This document shows positions 1 to 10,721 of a DNA stretch of 64,000 bases, piece by piece. A program made the translations under genes and the position numbers. Positions within the stretch are counted from its first letter, which is position 1; every line of letters starts with the position of its first letter. The notes below the pieces were generated by a model that had not been told where the DNA came from, did not search any database, and saw only the letters and a list, made by a program, of their open reading frames with translations. This DNA is from Pilasporangium apinafurcum (Eukaryota; Oomycota; Peronosporomycetes; Pythiales; Pythiaceae), in NCBI GenBank assembly GCA_001600495.1, contig BCKE01000049.1, positions 214,691 to 278,690 of the forward strand. The letters run 5' to 3'.

Positions 1-958
1 GGTTGTACATGGTGAATGAAGGCGAATATCGCACACATCATCGCCTCGTGTTGGTCCTAAATTCAAAATCGCGATAGGGATCTCCTTTGCGCGTGCACGA
101 TTGATGAGCCGCATCGCCGAGTATACTTGGAGCGATGAGCCTACTACCAGCAGTGCATTTGCAGCATCAATGGCAGCAAAAGACTGCTCACGTATCGCCA
201 TCGGCATATTTTCTCCAAAGAACACGACTCTAAAAAAAGTAGACAAAAAATCCACATTGGTAGTTATCAGCAACACCATCCCAAGCAACACCATCCCAAG
301 CAATACATCAAAATTCTTACTTCGGCTTCATGACACCACCGCAGTGGATGCAGGCAGGATACACGAAATCGTCGTAATTCCACGTAATTTCCACGTCACC
401 ATCGGGATTTACGCTCGAGGCAACATCCCCCGCATCTTTGCCTGGGTTCAAGGTGGACCACTCGGCAACAATCGGATTGAGCGTTGCTAACAATTCCTGG
501 TAATCTTGTCGAGAGATGACCTGTCGACACACCTGACATTCTACTTCATGCAGTGAACCATGCATCTCTACGACATCTTGGGTTCCACTTTTGGAGTGCA
601 ACCGGTCGACATTTTGTGTCAACACATGCGTAATCACGTCGTCGTGCTGGAGCTTCGTGATCGCATGGTGCGAACCATTTGGAAGCGAATACTGCACTTT
701 TGGCCAGCCAAGGAAGCTGCGTGCCCAGTACCGTTGCCTGTAGGTGTGCGCGCCGATGAATTCTTGATATTGTAATGGTCTAAAATTTTTGTTGCGCACA
801 TAGACGCCATTGGGACCACGGTAATCTGGGATGCCTGAATCAGTCGAAATACCCGCGCCAGTGAGCACAACGGTCTTCCCGCGTGCACGCTCGAGGAAAA
901 TGCGCAGCTGCGTCACCTCTACAGCCATTTTGGCGGTCTGTTGCAGTACCATTGCCAT
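1..958 (-). CDS. SIRT4-like NAD-dependent deacylase (sirtuin), 3' end outside window
   Basis: Sir2-family protein that uses NAD+ to remove acyl groups from lysine (or to ADP-ribosylate); SIRT4-type members are mitochondrial. Exon 1 (958-319) shows the NAD-binding motif GAGISTDSGIPDYRG, then TQNVDRLH and the catalytic His in MHGSLHEVEC, and two CxxC pairs (CQVC and CIHC) for the structural zinc. A GTAAGA donor after the Met-Lys-Pro-Lys codons and an acceptor near 229 restore the frame into KVVFFGENMP and LLVVGSSLQVYSA, the C-terminal Rossmann motif. The reading frame is still open at base 1, so the C-terminus is missing. I take ATG 958 as start (MAMVLQQTAK); the open frame upstream of it has no ATG in the last 27 codons, so an extra 5' exon with a targeting sequence is possible. 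Confidence 0.9.
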
Positions 959-1481
959 CACTTCTTCACGAATGGATGTTTTGTCTTGAGAGACGCTCAC
1001 CACTTGCGTAGAAGAAGTCGGACGAGTTCTGATTTGCAAAAACGGTTTTTGGAGAGAATTAAAAAATTAGATCCGACCCGACCGCTCAATCGGATTGGGT
1101 TGGTTACCTTACTTGATGCAAAACTAACGTTTTCAACCCGATTGGATTAGGTTAACCCGTGATAAATTATTTTGTTTTCAGTATTTGTAAAAAAAATATC
1201 TAAAAAATATGGATACCAGTGATCCTCTAATAATGCAATAAAGTTTTACGGTTTTATTTGGTAAAGCTGTTATTGATAGACCATCAAGCGTAATTATTTG
1301 TTAGATACTATCTAAAAACACTTAAACAGAGGTATAATTTGCCATATTCACAATGTTCAGAGAAACTTCAACGTCATGTTAAAGAGCGTCGCTGGTGCCA
1401 TTTTATCAAAGAGACGTTATAATCAAGACAGATATCTTAAGCAGGAGACGAAGAAGCAGCTCTCTTCTACATCCCCTTTAA
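959..1481. other. Intergenic, AT-rich, divergent promoter region
   Basis: No gene seen. It separates the sirtuin (-) from the PP2C gene (+), so it should hold both promoters. Between about 1070 and 1160 there are imperfect direct repeats of a GGATTGGGTTGG-like unit plus a complementary CCGACCCGACC stretch, which could fold back on itself or be the edge of a small decayed repeat. The remainder is low-complexity AT-rich sequence. Confidence 0.5.
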
Positions 1482-3011
1482 ATGAACTCTGCTTTGTTGT
1501 ATCAGGATGCAGAGTGGGCTACGACACAACTGTCGGTACAGCTAGCCGTTAGTGGCATCACTGACCCAGGAGGAGCAACCAAAGTGAACCAGGACGCGTT
1601 CTTTGTGCACAATGATAACGAACATCGCGTCCTTGTAGTCGGTGTATTTGATGGCCACGGTAAAGAAGTGGGTCGTGATGTCGCGATGGCCTCAAAAGAT
1701 TTTTTTGAATCACAGTTCCAGGCGTTCACACAAAAGGAATACCAGAAATTGGAGCGAGATCCGCAGCACGAGTTCCAGCAACTCTTTGAGGCGTGCCACA
1801 CTATGCTAACGAGCTTGTTGCGCTGTATTTATGAACGGAGAGGATATGTCGTGACCGAAGAACAACCCGGTAGTTACTTAGTCAAGCAAGATCCTGAAAC
1901 ACACAAGTACACGTGTATTCGAGGCGGCACAACAGCGACGATTGTGGTAATTCTGGATGGTGGAAGAAAGATTTTAACGGCAAATGTCGGCGATTCGGCT
2001 GCATTGTTGGCTGCACCGCTGCATATGATGGACAATCAAGATGTAAACGTCTATGAAGCAGGAGGTGTGTCACGGAAACGCTGTAGTGTTATTGCTACTG
2101 GCTCAAGTGATAGCAGTAACAATATTCCCTTGGATATAAATGCAGAGAATGAGTATGGCGATAATGATCGAAACGAAGAATCTAAAGCAGTGTATCCAAC
2201 ACATCCAAACATCCTTCTGCTCTCAGGGGATCACGGCGCTGACAGCAAAAGTGAATTTATCCGCGCCAGAAGCGCTTGCGCCAGTCAATTCAATGTCCAC
2301 ATGCCGGAACTTCGCTTTCTTTATGACAGTTCTGATGTGCGTACGAGACGATCACCAGTTTTCTATGTGAACCACAACGGTGAAATGTGTCGCAATCAGC
2401 CAGGTGACTACTACAAGAACGTACGGGATGAATGGGCAACAGTGGTGGCGGCACCAGCAAGTGCTTTCTTCGCGGATGCACTTGCATTTACGCGGTCATT
2501 GGGGGATTTCCATATGCACGCCTATGGCGTGTGCTGTGAGCCAACTGTCACGGAAATTTCGCTGGAGAGAGTAGTCGATCGAGAAATGAGCTTGGACACT
2601 AGCAGAATTGGAGGGAACCAGGAGGAAGTTCGCCTTGCAGAGGTAGCTGTTGACGAGTCAATTGGACATAATCAGCAAGACATCGACGAACATATCGTTA
2701 GCGGATTTACGACACAGCGCAATACAGCGAGTAGAGCTACGGAATTCATATTGGTGGTTGCCTCAGATGGAATATGGGATAACTGGAAATATGACGAGCT
2801 CTTCCGCTCGCTATTCAAGTTATCGGCTCAAAAATCATTAAGAAACGAATCATCTGGTCGGATGCGTGTGGATAAAATGGCATCAGCACTCATGCAAGCC
2901 AATTTGAAGCGCGCAAGTGTTGTGTTTGGTGACCAAGCCGACAACATGACCGCAATCCTCTGTCATTTCATGATTGCTTCAACATCATGTCTAACTGACA
3001 TCCTCAAATAA
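1482..3011 (+). CDS. PP2C-family Ser/Thr protein phosphatase
   Basis: Metal-dependent (Mg/Mn) protein phosphatase, 509 aa in one exon. The PP2C motifs appear in order: VFDGHGKEVG near residue 60 (metal-binding Asp-Gly), GGTTATIVVI then TANVGDSAAL near 150-175, LLSGDHGA near 255, AFTRSLGDFHMHAYGV near 340 and VVASDGIWDN near 430, ending with DNMTAI. The catalytic aspartates expected for the family are all present. The stretch between residues 180 and 330 is longer than in a minimal PP2C and low in similarity, so it is probably an oomycete-specific insertion. The N-terminus has no obvious targeting signal. Substrate and pathway cannot be read from sequence. Confidence 0.93.
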   Translation: MNSALLYQDAEWATTQLSVQLAVSGITDPGGATKVNQDAFFVHNDNEHRVLVVGVFDGHGKEVGRDVAMASKDFFESQFQAFTQKEYQKLERDPQHEFQQLFEACHTMLTSLLRCIYERRGYVVTEEQPGSYLVKQDPETHKYTCIRGGTTATIVVILDGGRKILTANVGDSAALLAAPLHMMDNQDVNVYEAGGVSRKRCSVIATGSSDSSNNIPLDINAENEYGDNDRNEESKAVYPTHPNILLLSGDHGADSKSEFIRARSACASQFNVHMPELRFLYDSSDVRTRRSPVFYVNHNGEMCRNQPGDYYKNVRDEWATVVAAPASAFFADALAFTRSLGDFHMHAYGVCCEPTVTEISLERVVDREMSLDTSRIGGNQEEVRLAEVAVDESIGHNQQDIDEHIVSGFTTQRNTASRATEFILVVASDGIWDNWKYDELFRSLFKLSAQKSLRNESSGRMRVDKMASALMQANLKRASVVFGDQADNMTAILCHFMIASTSCLTDILK

Positions 3012-3149
3012 AGTGTACAACTTATATTATCTCAGGTTCAGGCAAGATTTGATTCCATTTAATGTATACAAAAACATAATTTTAGGATGGCTTGTATCTC
3101 ATGGTGTTTGCATTTGCACCGATCAAGCTGTGGTGATTGGTAGGCAAAG

Positions 3150-4910
3150 ATGAGCGCATTACTGCGGCGAATCTCGCGCGACTCGAATGTGACTCGACGC
3201 ACGCATTCGCTGACTGCGCTTTCTACTGGGCAAAAGAGCCATGCTGTCAAGGCGCTGTCGACCGCTGGAACGGGTATGGATGTGATCTTTTCTGTTGAGT
3301 GTATCGATGGATTGATGCAATTTCTGTTATTGTACACGACAACATTGATTCTAATCCAACTGTATTGATGGATTGTCGTAGAATTGGAGTGGATGAAGAA
3401 CCGCGATCCCTACTGTAATGTAGGCGAATCGATTGCAGCGAAAATTGGCGCGAATTTGCATCGTCAGAAGCACCATCCACTGAATATCATTAAGACCAAA
3501 ATCGAGGGCTACTTTGACAAGTTGCATGTCCATCATGGGTAAGCGACGCCTACCACGCTACACAGCTATGGCTATAGATCGCTTATCGACAGTGTAGACT
3601 CACGATGCACAATTGATTATCTGTGTATTTGAAACCCTTGACCAGACATCCCAAGTTTACCATATTTGACGACTTGAGTCCAGTGGTGTCTGCCGAAGAC
3701 TGCTTTGATGCTATGCTCGTCCCCAAGGACCATGTGAGCCGCAGTGTGACCGATACGTACTACGTGAATCCTACGACGGTGCTGCGCACGCACACGAGTG
3801 CCCACGAAGTACCGACGATGAAGCAGGGCTACACGTCCTTCTTGGTGACTGGAGACGTCTACCGTCGAGATGAAATTGATGCGAGTCATTATCCAGTGTT
3901 CCACCAAATGGAAGGTGTACGAATTTTCACTGAGGTAAACATGGCAAACATATAGATAAAAAATTTGTAGTGCACTTTTGTCGTTATAAATAACATTCTG
4001 TGGAACATGTAGCTCGATCCTGCCACTGATCGTGAAGAAAAAGTTAGGATTGTAAGGGAAGAACTGAAGAAGACCCTGGAAGGTATGGTCGCTGAATTAT
4101 TCGGCAAAGTGGAAATGCGTTGGATCGAAGCATATTTCCCGTTCACGGATCCGTCGCTGGAGCTTGAGATTTTCTTCAACGTACGATTTTATGCCTGCTT
4201 CTTTGATCGTGCCGTCAAGTGCTTGGTATATGTATAACATGCACGTTGCCCTTGGTTACTTGTAGGGGGACTGGCTTGAAGTACTTGGTTGTGGGGTATT
4301 GCAGCAACAAATTGTCCGCAATGCCGGACTGGGAGAGAATGTAGGTTGGGCGTTTGGGCTTGGGCTGGAAAGGCTCGCCATGGTGCTCTTTGACATCCCA
4401 GACATCCGTCTTTTTTGGTCAACCGACAAGCGCTTCATTTCTCAATTTACTGACGGACAAATCACTAAGTTCAAGCCTTACAGTAAGTATCCGGGCTGCT
4501 ACAAGGACGTAAGTTTTTGGCACAAAGATGATTTCCACGAAAACAACCTCTGCGAGGTGGTACGCGATATAGCAGGTGATATGGTCGAACAAGTAAGTTT
4601 CTGCTTGTCATCAGTTTGGCTGTTTGTATGCATGTGTGTAAGTGATGATGATATGTATGTATTATTTGCTGTTTAGGTCAGTTTGGTTGATCAATTTCGT
4701 CACCCAAAGACGCAGCGTGAAAGCAAATGCTATCGTATCACGTATCGCCACATGGACCGCAACCTCACCAACGAGGAAGTCGACGAACTGCAGGTATGGA
4801 GTTTGTGCTTCGGTTTCCCCGTGTTTATGCCTCCACTCATTGCTTTTTGTGTCTACTAGGCATTGGTAAGAGAGAAAATGGTTGCCAGCATGGGAGTAGA
4901 ACTCCGGTAA
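3150..4910 (+). CDS. FARS2: Mitochondrial phenylalanyl-tRNA synthetase (FARS2-type)
   Basis: Charges mitochondrial tRNA-Phe. Seven exons join in frame: 3150-3273, 3382-3538, 3646-3934, 4013-4180, 4266-4592, 4677-4793, 4860-4910, giving about 410 aa. The start codon opens a Ser/Arg-rich, acid-poor stretch expected of a mitochondrial presequence. Class II synthetase landmarks are clear: [24 protein letters not shown] (motif 2 region), [56 protein letters not shown] (motif 3). The last three exons encode the B8-type anticodon-binding (FDX-ACB) domain, seen as [11 protein letters not shown] and [14 protein letters not shown]. Length matches the monomeric mitochondrial enzyme, not the alpha-beta cytosolic one. 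Introns are 66-108 nt. Confidence 0.95.
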
Positions 4911-5801
4911 ACAAGAAATAAAACTCCAATAGCGAAGCTTTATTGCACGCATGAAGGAACAGTAACCAAGTACAAAACAGATCCTGAAGACATCAAGCGA
5001 TTATTAAAGGAGATTTTGCACCTTTTTCCAGATGATCTACTTGCATGGCTACATTGTGTCTTGTATCCCATTTTGGTGTCCCAACAGAGTGTAACACATA
5101 TTTTGGTACGGGCCACCCGTCATTCCATATAGCAGTGGTCTATGTTCTTCTTCTTGAGATTGCATGTGCAACGCAGAAATGACCAATTGTGGGATGCGCT
5201 CATGCGCACCGCGACAACATACACATTCCAGTACTTATTACCACGATGAGTGGCACGAAGTTGTTGACCTTGGTTGTTCATGTTGTGGAGGAAGAGATTC
5301 GTTCAGTTAGTTGATGTGAGCAATACATCCAATAATGATGTTACCGTCATGATCTCAAAGGGCGCTAGCCGTTTCTCTTGCGTTGGTGACTTGAATGAAG
5401 GTGAAACCACGTACCCAAAGAGCAGATACGTTCTCTGAGCGTTGTTCTCAATTTCCGCGGTGAAGATTTAGCCCATTGCCGTCCTGGTTCGTTTACTTCT
5501 CAGTCGTTCATACTGCTCGACGGTATCTAGCAAACCACCATTGAAGATTTGCAATGTCACGTTGAAATGGACAATTGCGCTCGACCATCGGAATTGCTAT
5601 TATCCGTATTTTTGCCTGTGTGCTCTGAAGATAGTGGTATATTTTGGAGATAGATGTAGGAGTCTACAAAGCGTTTCAGTGATGAAGAAACGGACGCGCG
5701 CAATGCGTGATGCGTCTATTTTTCGCATCTCATTCATCAGAGAATTTATTGAGCAAAGCCTATCGCCAGGATAGAAAGAAATTGATCAACAGAAGACTGC
5801 A
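4911..5801. other. Intergenic, no intact gene recognised
   Basis: About 890 bases between the Phe-tRNA synthetase and the DENN gene. Every frame is interrupted by stops within about 75 codons. Short coding-like stretches exist (for example around 5340-5440, where a frame reads SKGASRFSCVGDLNEG), so this may hold a heavily decayed gene, but I could not assign it. The 3' part should contain the promoter of the DENN gene. Confidence 0.4.
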
Positions 5802-8800
5802 ATGAGCACAATCCAAGAGCCCCATGACGACGACATTCGTGGAGACGAGTACAAAGATGATTGGAAACGCAAATTTAAGAAGGAAATCAAGGTACAATGG
5901 AAAAGCATAGTATCGTGATGAGAACTTACCCTCTTTAAAAGTTACGAGCCTTCATACTGTGACTGTTTCCTTCAGGTGAACCAGGAACTTGGTCGTCGCC
6001 TACGGGTAGGCTCTCTTTCACAAAATGAAAACTTTGTTTCTGTGTATATAATTGTTCGCTCGATTATGTCGCTGTGGCAATTAGGAAATGAAGCAGAAAT
6101 TACATGAAGAAAAAGTGCAATCTCAACAACTCGCCACGCAGTTTCAAGATTACAAGGCACAGCATCAGTGTGAATCGTGCTCAAAGGTATGACATGAATA
6201 TTTTTTGCTATGAGATATCAGTGCGTTTCAACTTATGCATGGTTCTGTCATTATTCTAGATCGTGAATGGTTGTGTAAATTGCAAGATTTTGGAAGAAGA
6301 AATTGAGAGGCTGAAACGCATCATCGCCATGCACAGTATACCGTCAAACCAGGGCCAGTCTACCTTGTTGATATCACACGAAATGGACAAAGTGAACGAG
6401 GATCAGCGACTAGATCAGTCCTCGCGGTCTCCTCTACGAATGCGCAGTAGTGTTATCATTGTTCGGGAAGAATCAGGGAACATCCATGCTGTGAACGAAG
6501 TTCCTCCTGTTCATCCAAGTTCTCATTCACTCTCATCGTCTGACCCTCATGAACAAGTTTCTATTGCGTCGGACAACCTCTCGTCAATACTGAGACACAA
6601 GTCAACGAAGCTGGAGCTTACAAATCTACCGCGTGCGCAAATGCAATTAAGAAAGACGTCTTTACGACGCCCTCATCATACTGATCACGACAATAATCAA
6701 ACCCAACACGAAACAATATTGCATTCGTTTATCGAGTATGAAGATAAATCATTGGGCGATCTCTTCAAGTACGCCGTCGTTCTCGCTGGTCCGTCACCAC
6801 GCAAACCAAAACGAACTGTACTTTCATCATTCTCGAATCGTCTGAAAGTTGCCGATTTTAGACGGACACGCAGTCTTCCAGAGAGTACTCAATCACCCTC
6901 TGATGCTGAGATCATTCCAGAACAAGCTAGCAATCTGATAAAACAGTCAGGAAGCAATGTTCGGCCATCTTCGAGCGGAGGGCACTCGTGGCTGATGAGA
7001 CGACAAACTCAGACACTGCAAGATTTCATCGATGACCAACCAGCACCATCTCCTCAAAAGAAAACTGGATGGCTCGCAAATTTTGTATCACAAGGATTTC
7101 GTAACACAACTACAGCTCCGTCGCCTGTGAAAACAAGCTGCACTATTTCCGAAGCTCCTGCTCGCTTGTTATCAGCGCCACAAAGAGATGAATATGGGGG
7201 TAGCTGCGATCCCAATAGCAGCAATACGCGTCCAGCATCGAAGATGTTATGCGTTTATCCTCCCACTTACACTGAAGTACACGAACTAGAAGGTTTGCTT
7301 GAGATTTGCTTCCCATATGAAGATCTCATGCCTGTTGCAAGCGATTTTTCCCTGGCTAGGCTAAAGCGTACCCTACAGGAGCGCCACCGGACGTATCGAG
7401 ATGCCGATTCCACGTTTGTACTGACTATTGCGAGTGCAAGCAATCCGACAGAGATAACTTATGCGATTTGTGTACGGTGTCCACTTTTCTCGGACGATAT
7501 GAAGAATGACAGCGCCGAGATAGTGCCTGAGAGAGCTGGTAATGGCGGATCCAGCGGTGCTTCGCTTCCAGCGCAATGCTGTTTATGCTTGCTGAGCCCG
7601 TACCCATTCTTCAGTTTGTTTTTCAAAGTTCTCTACGGTATTGCCGTTTTATGGGAAGAGAAACAGAAATCGAACCGAGATAAAATTGCGCAATTTGCCA
7701 AGGAAGAACTAGAAGGACCGCTACCAGCACCTCTTAGCATGAAAGACTTTACGGATCATTTTACCAGTATCATGGAGCGGCTAAAGCAAATGCGCGTTCC
7801 GTCTATGGGTGGTTGGAGTCGGATGATGCTTTCACCAGACGTGACTCATCTCGCTTTCCATCGGCCGCATAGCGAAAGTGTGAGTATGGAACGGCGGACG
7901 TTATTACTCGAGTATGCCGCTCCAACGCTGTTTGCTCTGCTCTCCGTAGACCAAGTGCTATTTTTGCTGGGCTGTCTTTGCTGTGAGCGAAAAATCTTAC
8001 TCGTATCGGATCATGTCAATGTCGTCAGTTCGTGTGTGCTAGCATTGATCACGCTCTTGGATCCACTTCAATGGGCAGGTCCAGTCGTCACAATTCTCCC
8101 TCCGCGTCTAGATGAACTTCTTGAAGCTCCCGTGCCATTAATTGCAGGTCGAGTCTCCATTAAATCAGCAAAGATCCCGAATTTTTCGACGCTGAGTAAA
8201 CCGATGAATGGCGTTATCGAGATGAATATGGATCAGAACAATCTTTGCATGCATGAAGAAGACCTAATGAAATACCACGAACTCAAACTTCCAGGCTGTG
8301 ACGGTTTAGTGCATGAGCTGAAGTATTTTTCGGACCAGCTCTTTGAGAAACACCTTGAACCAGATTTTCCAACTGTAGAGCAGACAGAAGCGTGTGAGAT
8401 CATTTGCACGCGGCTTCATCGCCATATTGAATCGCTTTGTTTGTTTGCAATGGGTGAAATCTCTGATCTGGAGCTCTCATCTTCAGGATTGCTGTCTCCT
8501 AGAGCGCGTTCAAACGTAGGAGGTGCTCAGCGCGTAAGTGACTCCTCGATAACGACTGTGTCATCGACAAGCGATCTGGTGGATGACTATGTTCGGCGCT
8601 TCCAAGAGACGCAAATGTTTAGTATGTTCAGCCTTCAGCGACAAGAACTACGAAAATCGCTTGAAGAAGATGAGATGGAGAATGGTTATGAAGACGACCA
8701 TGAAGCACGGGATGATTGCACCTCATTTGATCTTGCTGCCGATGCATGTCATCCCGAAACCAAGTTTTCAGATATTGCCATCAATTACGAACTAGAAACG

Positions 8801-8827
8801 GTTCGTGTTGAGGCGAACCATGCCTGA
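5802..8827 (+). CDS. DENN-domain protein (putative Rab GEF)
   Basis: DENN proteins act as nucleotide-exchange factors for Rab GTPases in membrane traffic. Four exons: 5802-5891, 5976-6005 (only 30 nt), 6085-6186, 6260-8827, giving about 929 aa. The first three exons encode a charged N-terminal coiled coil ending in a CxxC...CxxC cluster (CESCSK, then CVNCKILEEE). The uDENN region lies around residues 400-480 (FPYEDLMPVASDFSL, then PYPFFSLFFKVLYGIAVLWE). The central DENN core follows near residues 620-700, with CCERKILLVSDHVNVVSS and WAGPVVTILPPRLDELLEAP. A dDENN-like helical region is plausible before the acidic C-terminus. The Ser-rich linker between N-terminus and DENN core is poorly conserved. 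The target Rab is not predictable. Confidence 0.85.
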
Positions 8828-9099
8828 AGGAACAATTAGCTATTACGTGGAAACAAAAATCTAGGCTTTCCTGTAATAGAACCGCACAAAGGCAATTTCC
8901 TCGTCTTCGTTTTCCACGAACGTTAGTCGCCGGTTTGGGGTCACATATTTACTCTTCAGTTATGCTGTTATTGATGTCGAAGACGAGAGAAGAACTTATC
9001 ATTTTCCAAAGAAATGCGTTGCGCGGCGGGTTTGCAGACAAGGTATGCAATATGATTTTTTTTCACTTGTTCTTCTATCAGGTGGCAATTTCATAGTAG

Positions 9100-10114
9100 A
9101 TGGCAAATCCGCTCACAGCAGTCCCACTTAACTCCCTCTAACAAGATGACTATCGTGCTGTGAACACGGCTTTCTATGGCGCTAGTGTTACGCTTGATGA
9201 ACATAGGAACGTGGAGAATCCGAGTAAAGTGAATGGAATGTTGGCGATGGAGTTGAAAGGGTCCGCCTTAATGTGATTAATGTAGATGATGCTTACAATC
9301 ATCACACAGGAGCTGGTAAGTTCAGCCAACGCCAGTCCTGCTCTCAATCGGGTGAACTCACACGGCCAATGTAGTAAAGTTACGATGTGTCGTTTTATCG
9401 TGTTCCCGAAGCAAGCTTAATGGCCGAGCGAATGTTTTTGGCTGAGATTGGGGGTTATTCGCTAATACATATCAATCTTGAGACATCCACCGCAGTGTAT
9501 GCTGATGAATATGCAGTCTATCCCAACGAACTCTATAGCGTAAGAAGCATCGAGTACTATGGTTTATCGAGTGTATACATAACGCGAGATTTCGTTTGCG
9601 ATGGGTTGAACTTGACAAAGAATTCACCAACACTTAACGCTGATTTCTGGAAAGACTGCGTAAGCAGCAACAATTTGATCAATAGCATCCCAATCTCGAG
9701 GTTAACAGCCAATAGTGACTATTATCCACTCGATCTGGCCGTATAGACAGGATTATGGGCTGCCAGGATTCCTGTTCCAGAACGGAGGAATGTACGATAC
9801 GGGAAACAAGCAGCGGAAAATGGATGATAATAGGGTACTTGGTGGAACTACCAAAGATCGCGTTTTATCTCTTCTTTAGTGTCATGCTGCTGGTATACAT
9901 CTAGTTGGTGATGGGGATGATGATCGTTCTAAAGCTTTTGCGTCTTTATGAAGAAGGCAATGGTATCGCTACGAACATGTCTGGAGACTCAACGATTGGC
10001 AACGTGGACGATTTGGAGCCCGTCATGCCGCCCAGTGCATTTCCTTCCAGAAAATTGTTTATAGTACACGAAGTTCAAGATGTCGCCGAAATCATGGTCA
10101 TCGCCAAGTGGTAG
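9100..10114 (+). pseudogene. Decayed paralogue of the downstream OpuAC-like/class C GPCR
   Basis: Three pieces match the intact receptor at 10722-13821. The piece at 9103-9330 matches its exon 3: QDDYRAVNTAFYGAS against QDDCRTTDAVFYGVG, with a TAA where the receptor has Tyr, and further stops. The GTAAGT donor after it is still present. The piece at 9381-9746 matches the start of exon 4 (SFYRVPEASLMAERM, then FVCDGLNLTKNSPTLNADFW). At about 9827-10110 the copy resumes at the seventh membrane helix (YLVELPKIAFYLFF, a stop, then VMGMMIVLKLLRLYEE). So most of the ectodomain and six membrane helices have been deleted. Signal-peptide exons were not identified. Certainly non-functional as a receptor. 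Confidence 0.9.
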
Positions 10115-10721
10115 ATAAACCGTTTGGTGAATAAACTCCTATTATGCTTCGACCAGACTATCTTATTCGCGCATCAGTGAAATAGGCTATGCTTGTTTAG
10201 TTTCAGCATGGAGACGACAAATTGGAGGTAAGGTGGAAAGATGATGGCCCTAGTTTATTTGCTGAGTCACTCCATTAGCACAATCCACAGGGGTAGACTA
10301 CAAGAGAGGATTATTTACTGTTTGATGAGATTGTTAAATACAATATCGATGCTGATGAGGATATTAGAATTTACTCTTAAGTGTCAAATCTTGTCGCGGT
10401 ATCGGATGAATTCGAAATTAGGCCACACTGCACAATGACTATGTAAGCAGCTGCAGCATCCACGCCCCATGCTTGAGTAACTTAATGGTTTCATAGACAT
10501 GCAGGAAGGAACGAAGCAATCGATAAAGGGAATTTCACTCAGGATTATGTGGACAAGTGACGTCACACATTTGTAACGGATCACATTGTGAGACGCCGCG
10601 ACGCTCAAGCATGGGGATTTCTTTTAGGCACTGGTAATTTACTGATTACGGCGTCCCTTTCCATCAAATCCTTACTTAAACAGCATCACTGAACGCGCAG
10701 ACGAAGAGCTTGTGCAACGTA
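10115..10721. other. Intergenic between receptor pseudogene and receptor
   Basis: No supportable gene. Stops interrupt all frames and no receptor-like segment was recognised. It should contain the promoter of the intact receptor. Confidence 0.4.

Noticed and set aside
5340-5440. DNase II-like remnant (CVGDLN resembling the family's CVGDMNR)
   Set aside because: Only about ten residues are alike, neighbouring frames are full of stops, and no second DNase II motif (HTKG, the active-site His) was found.
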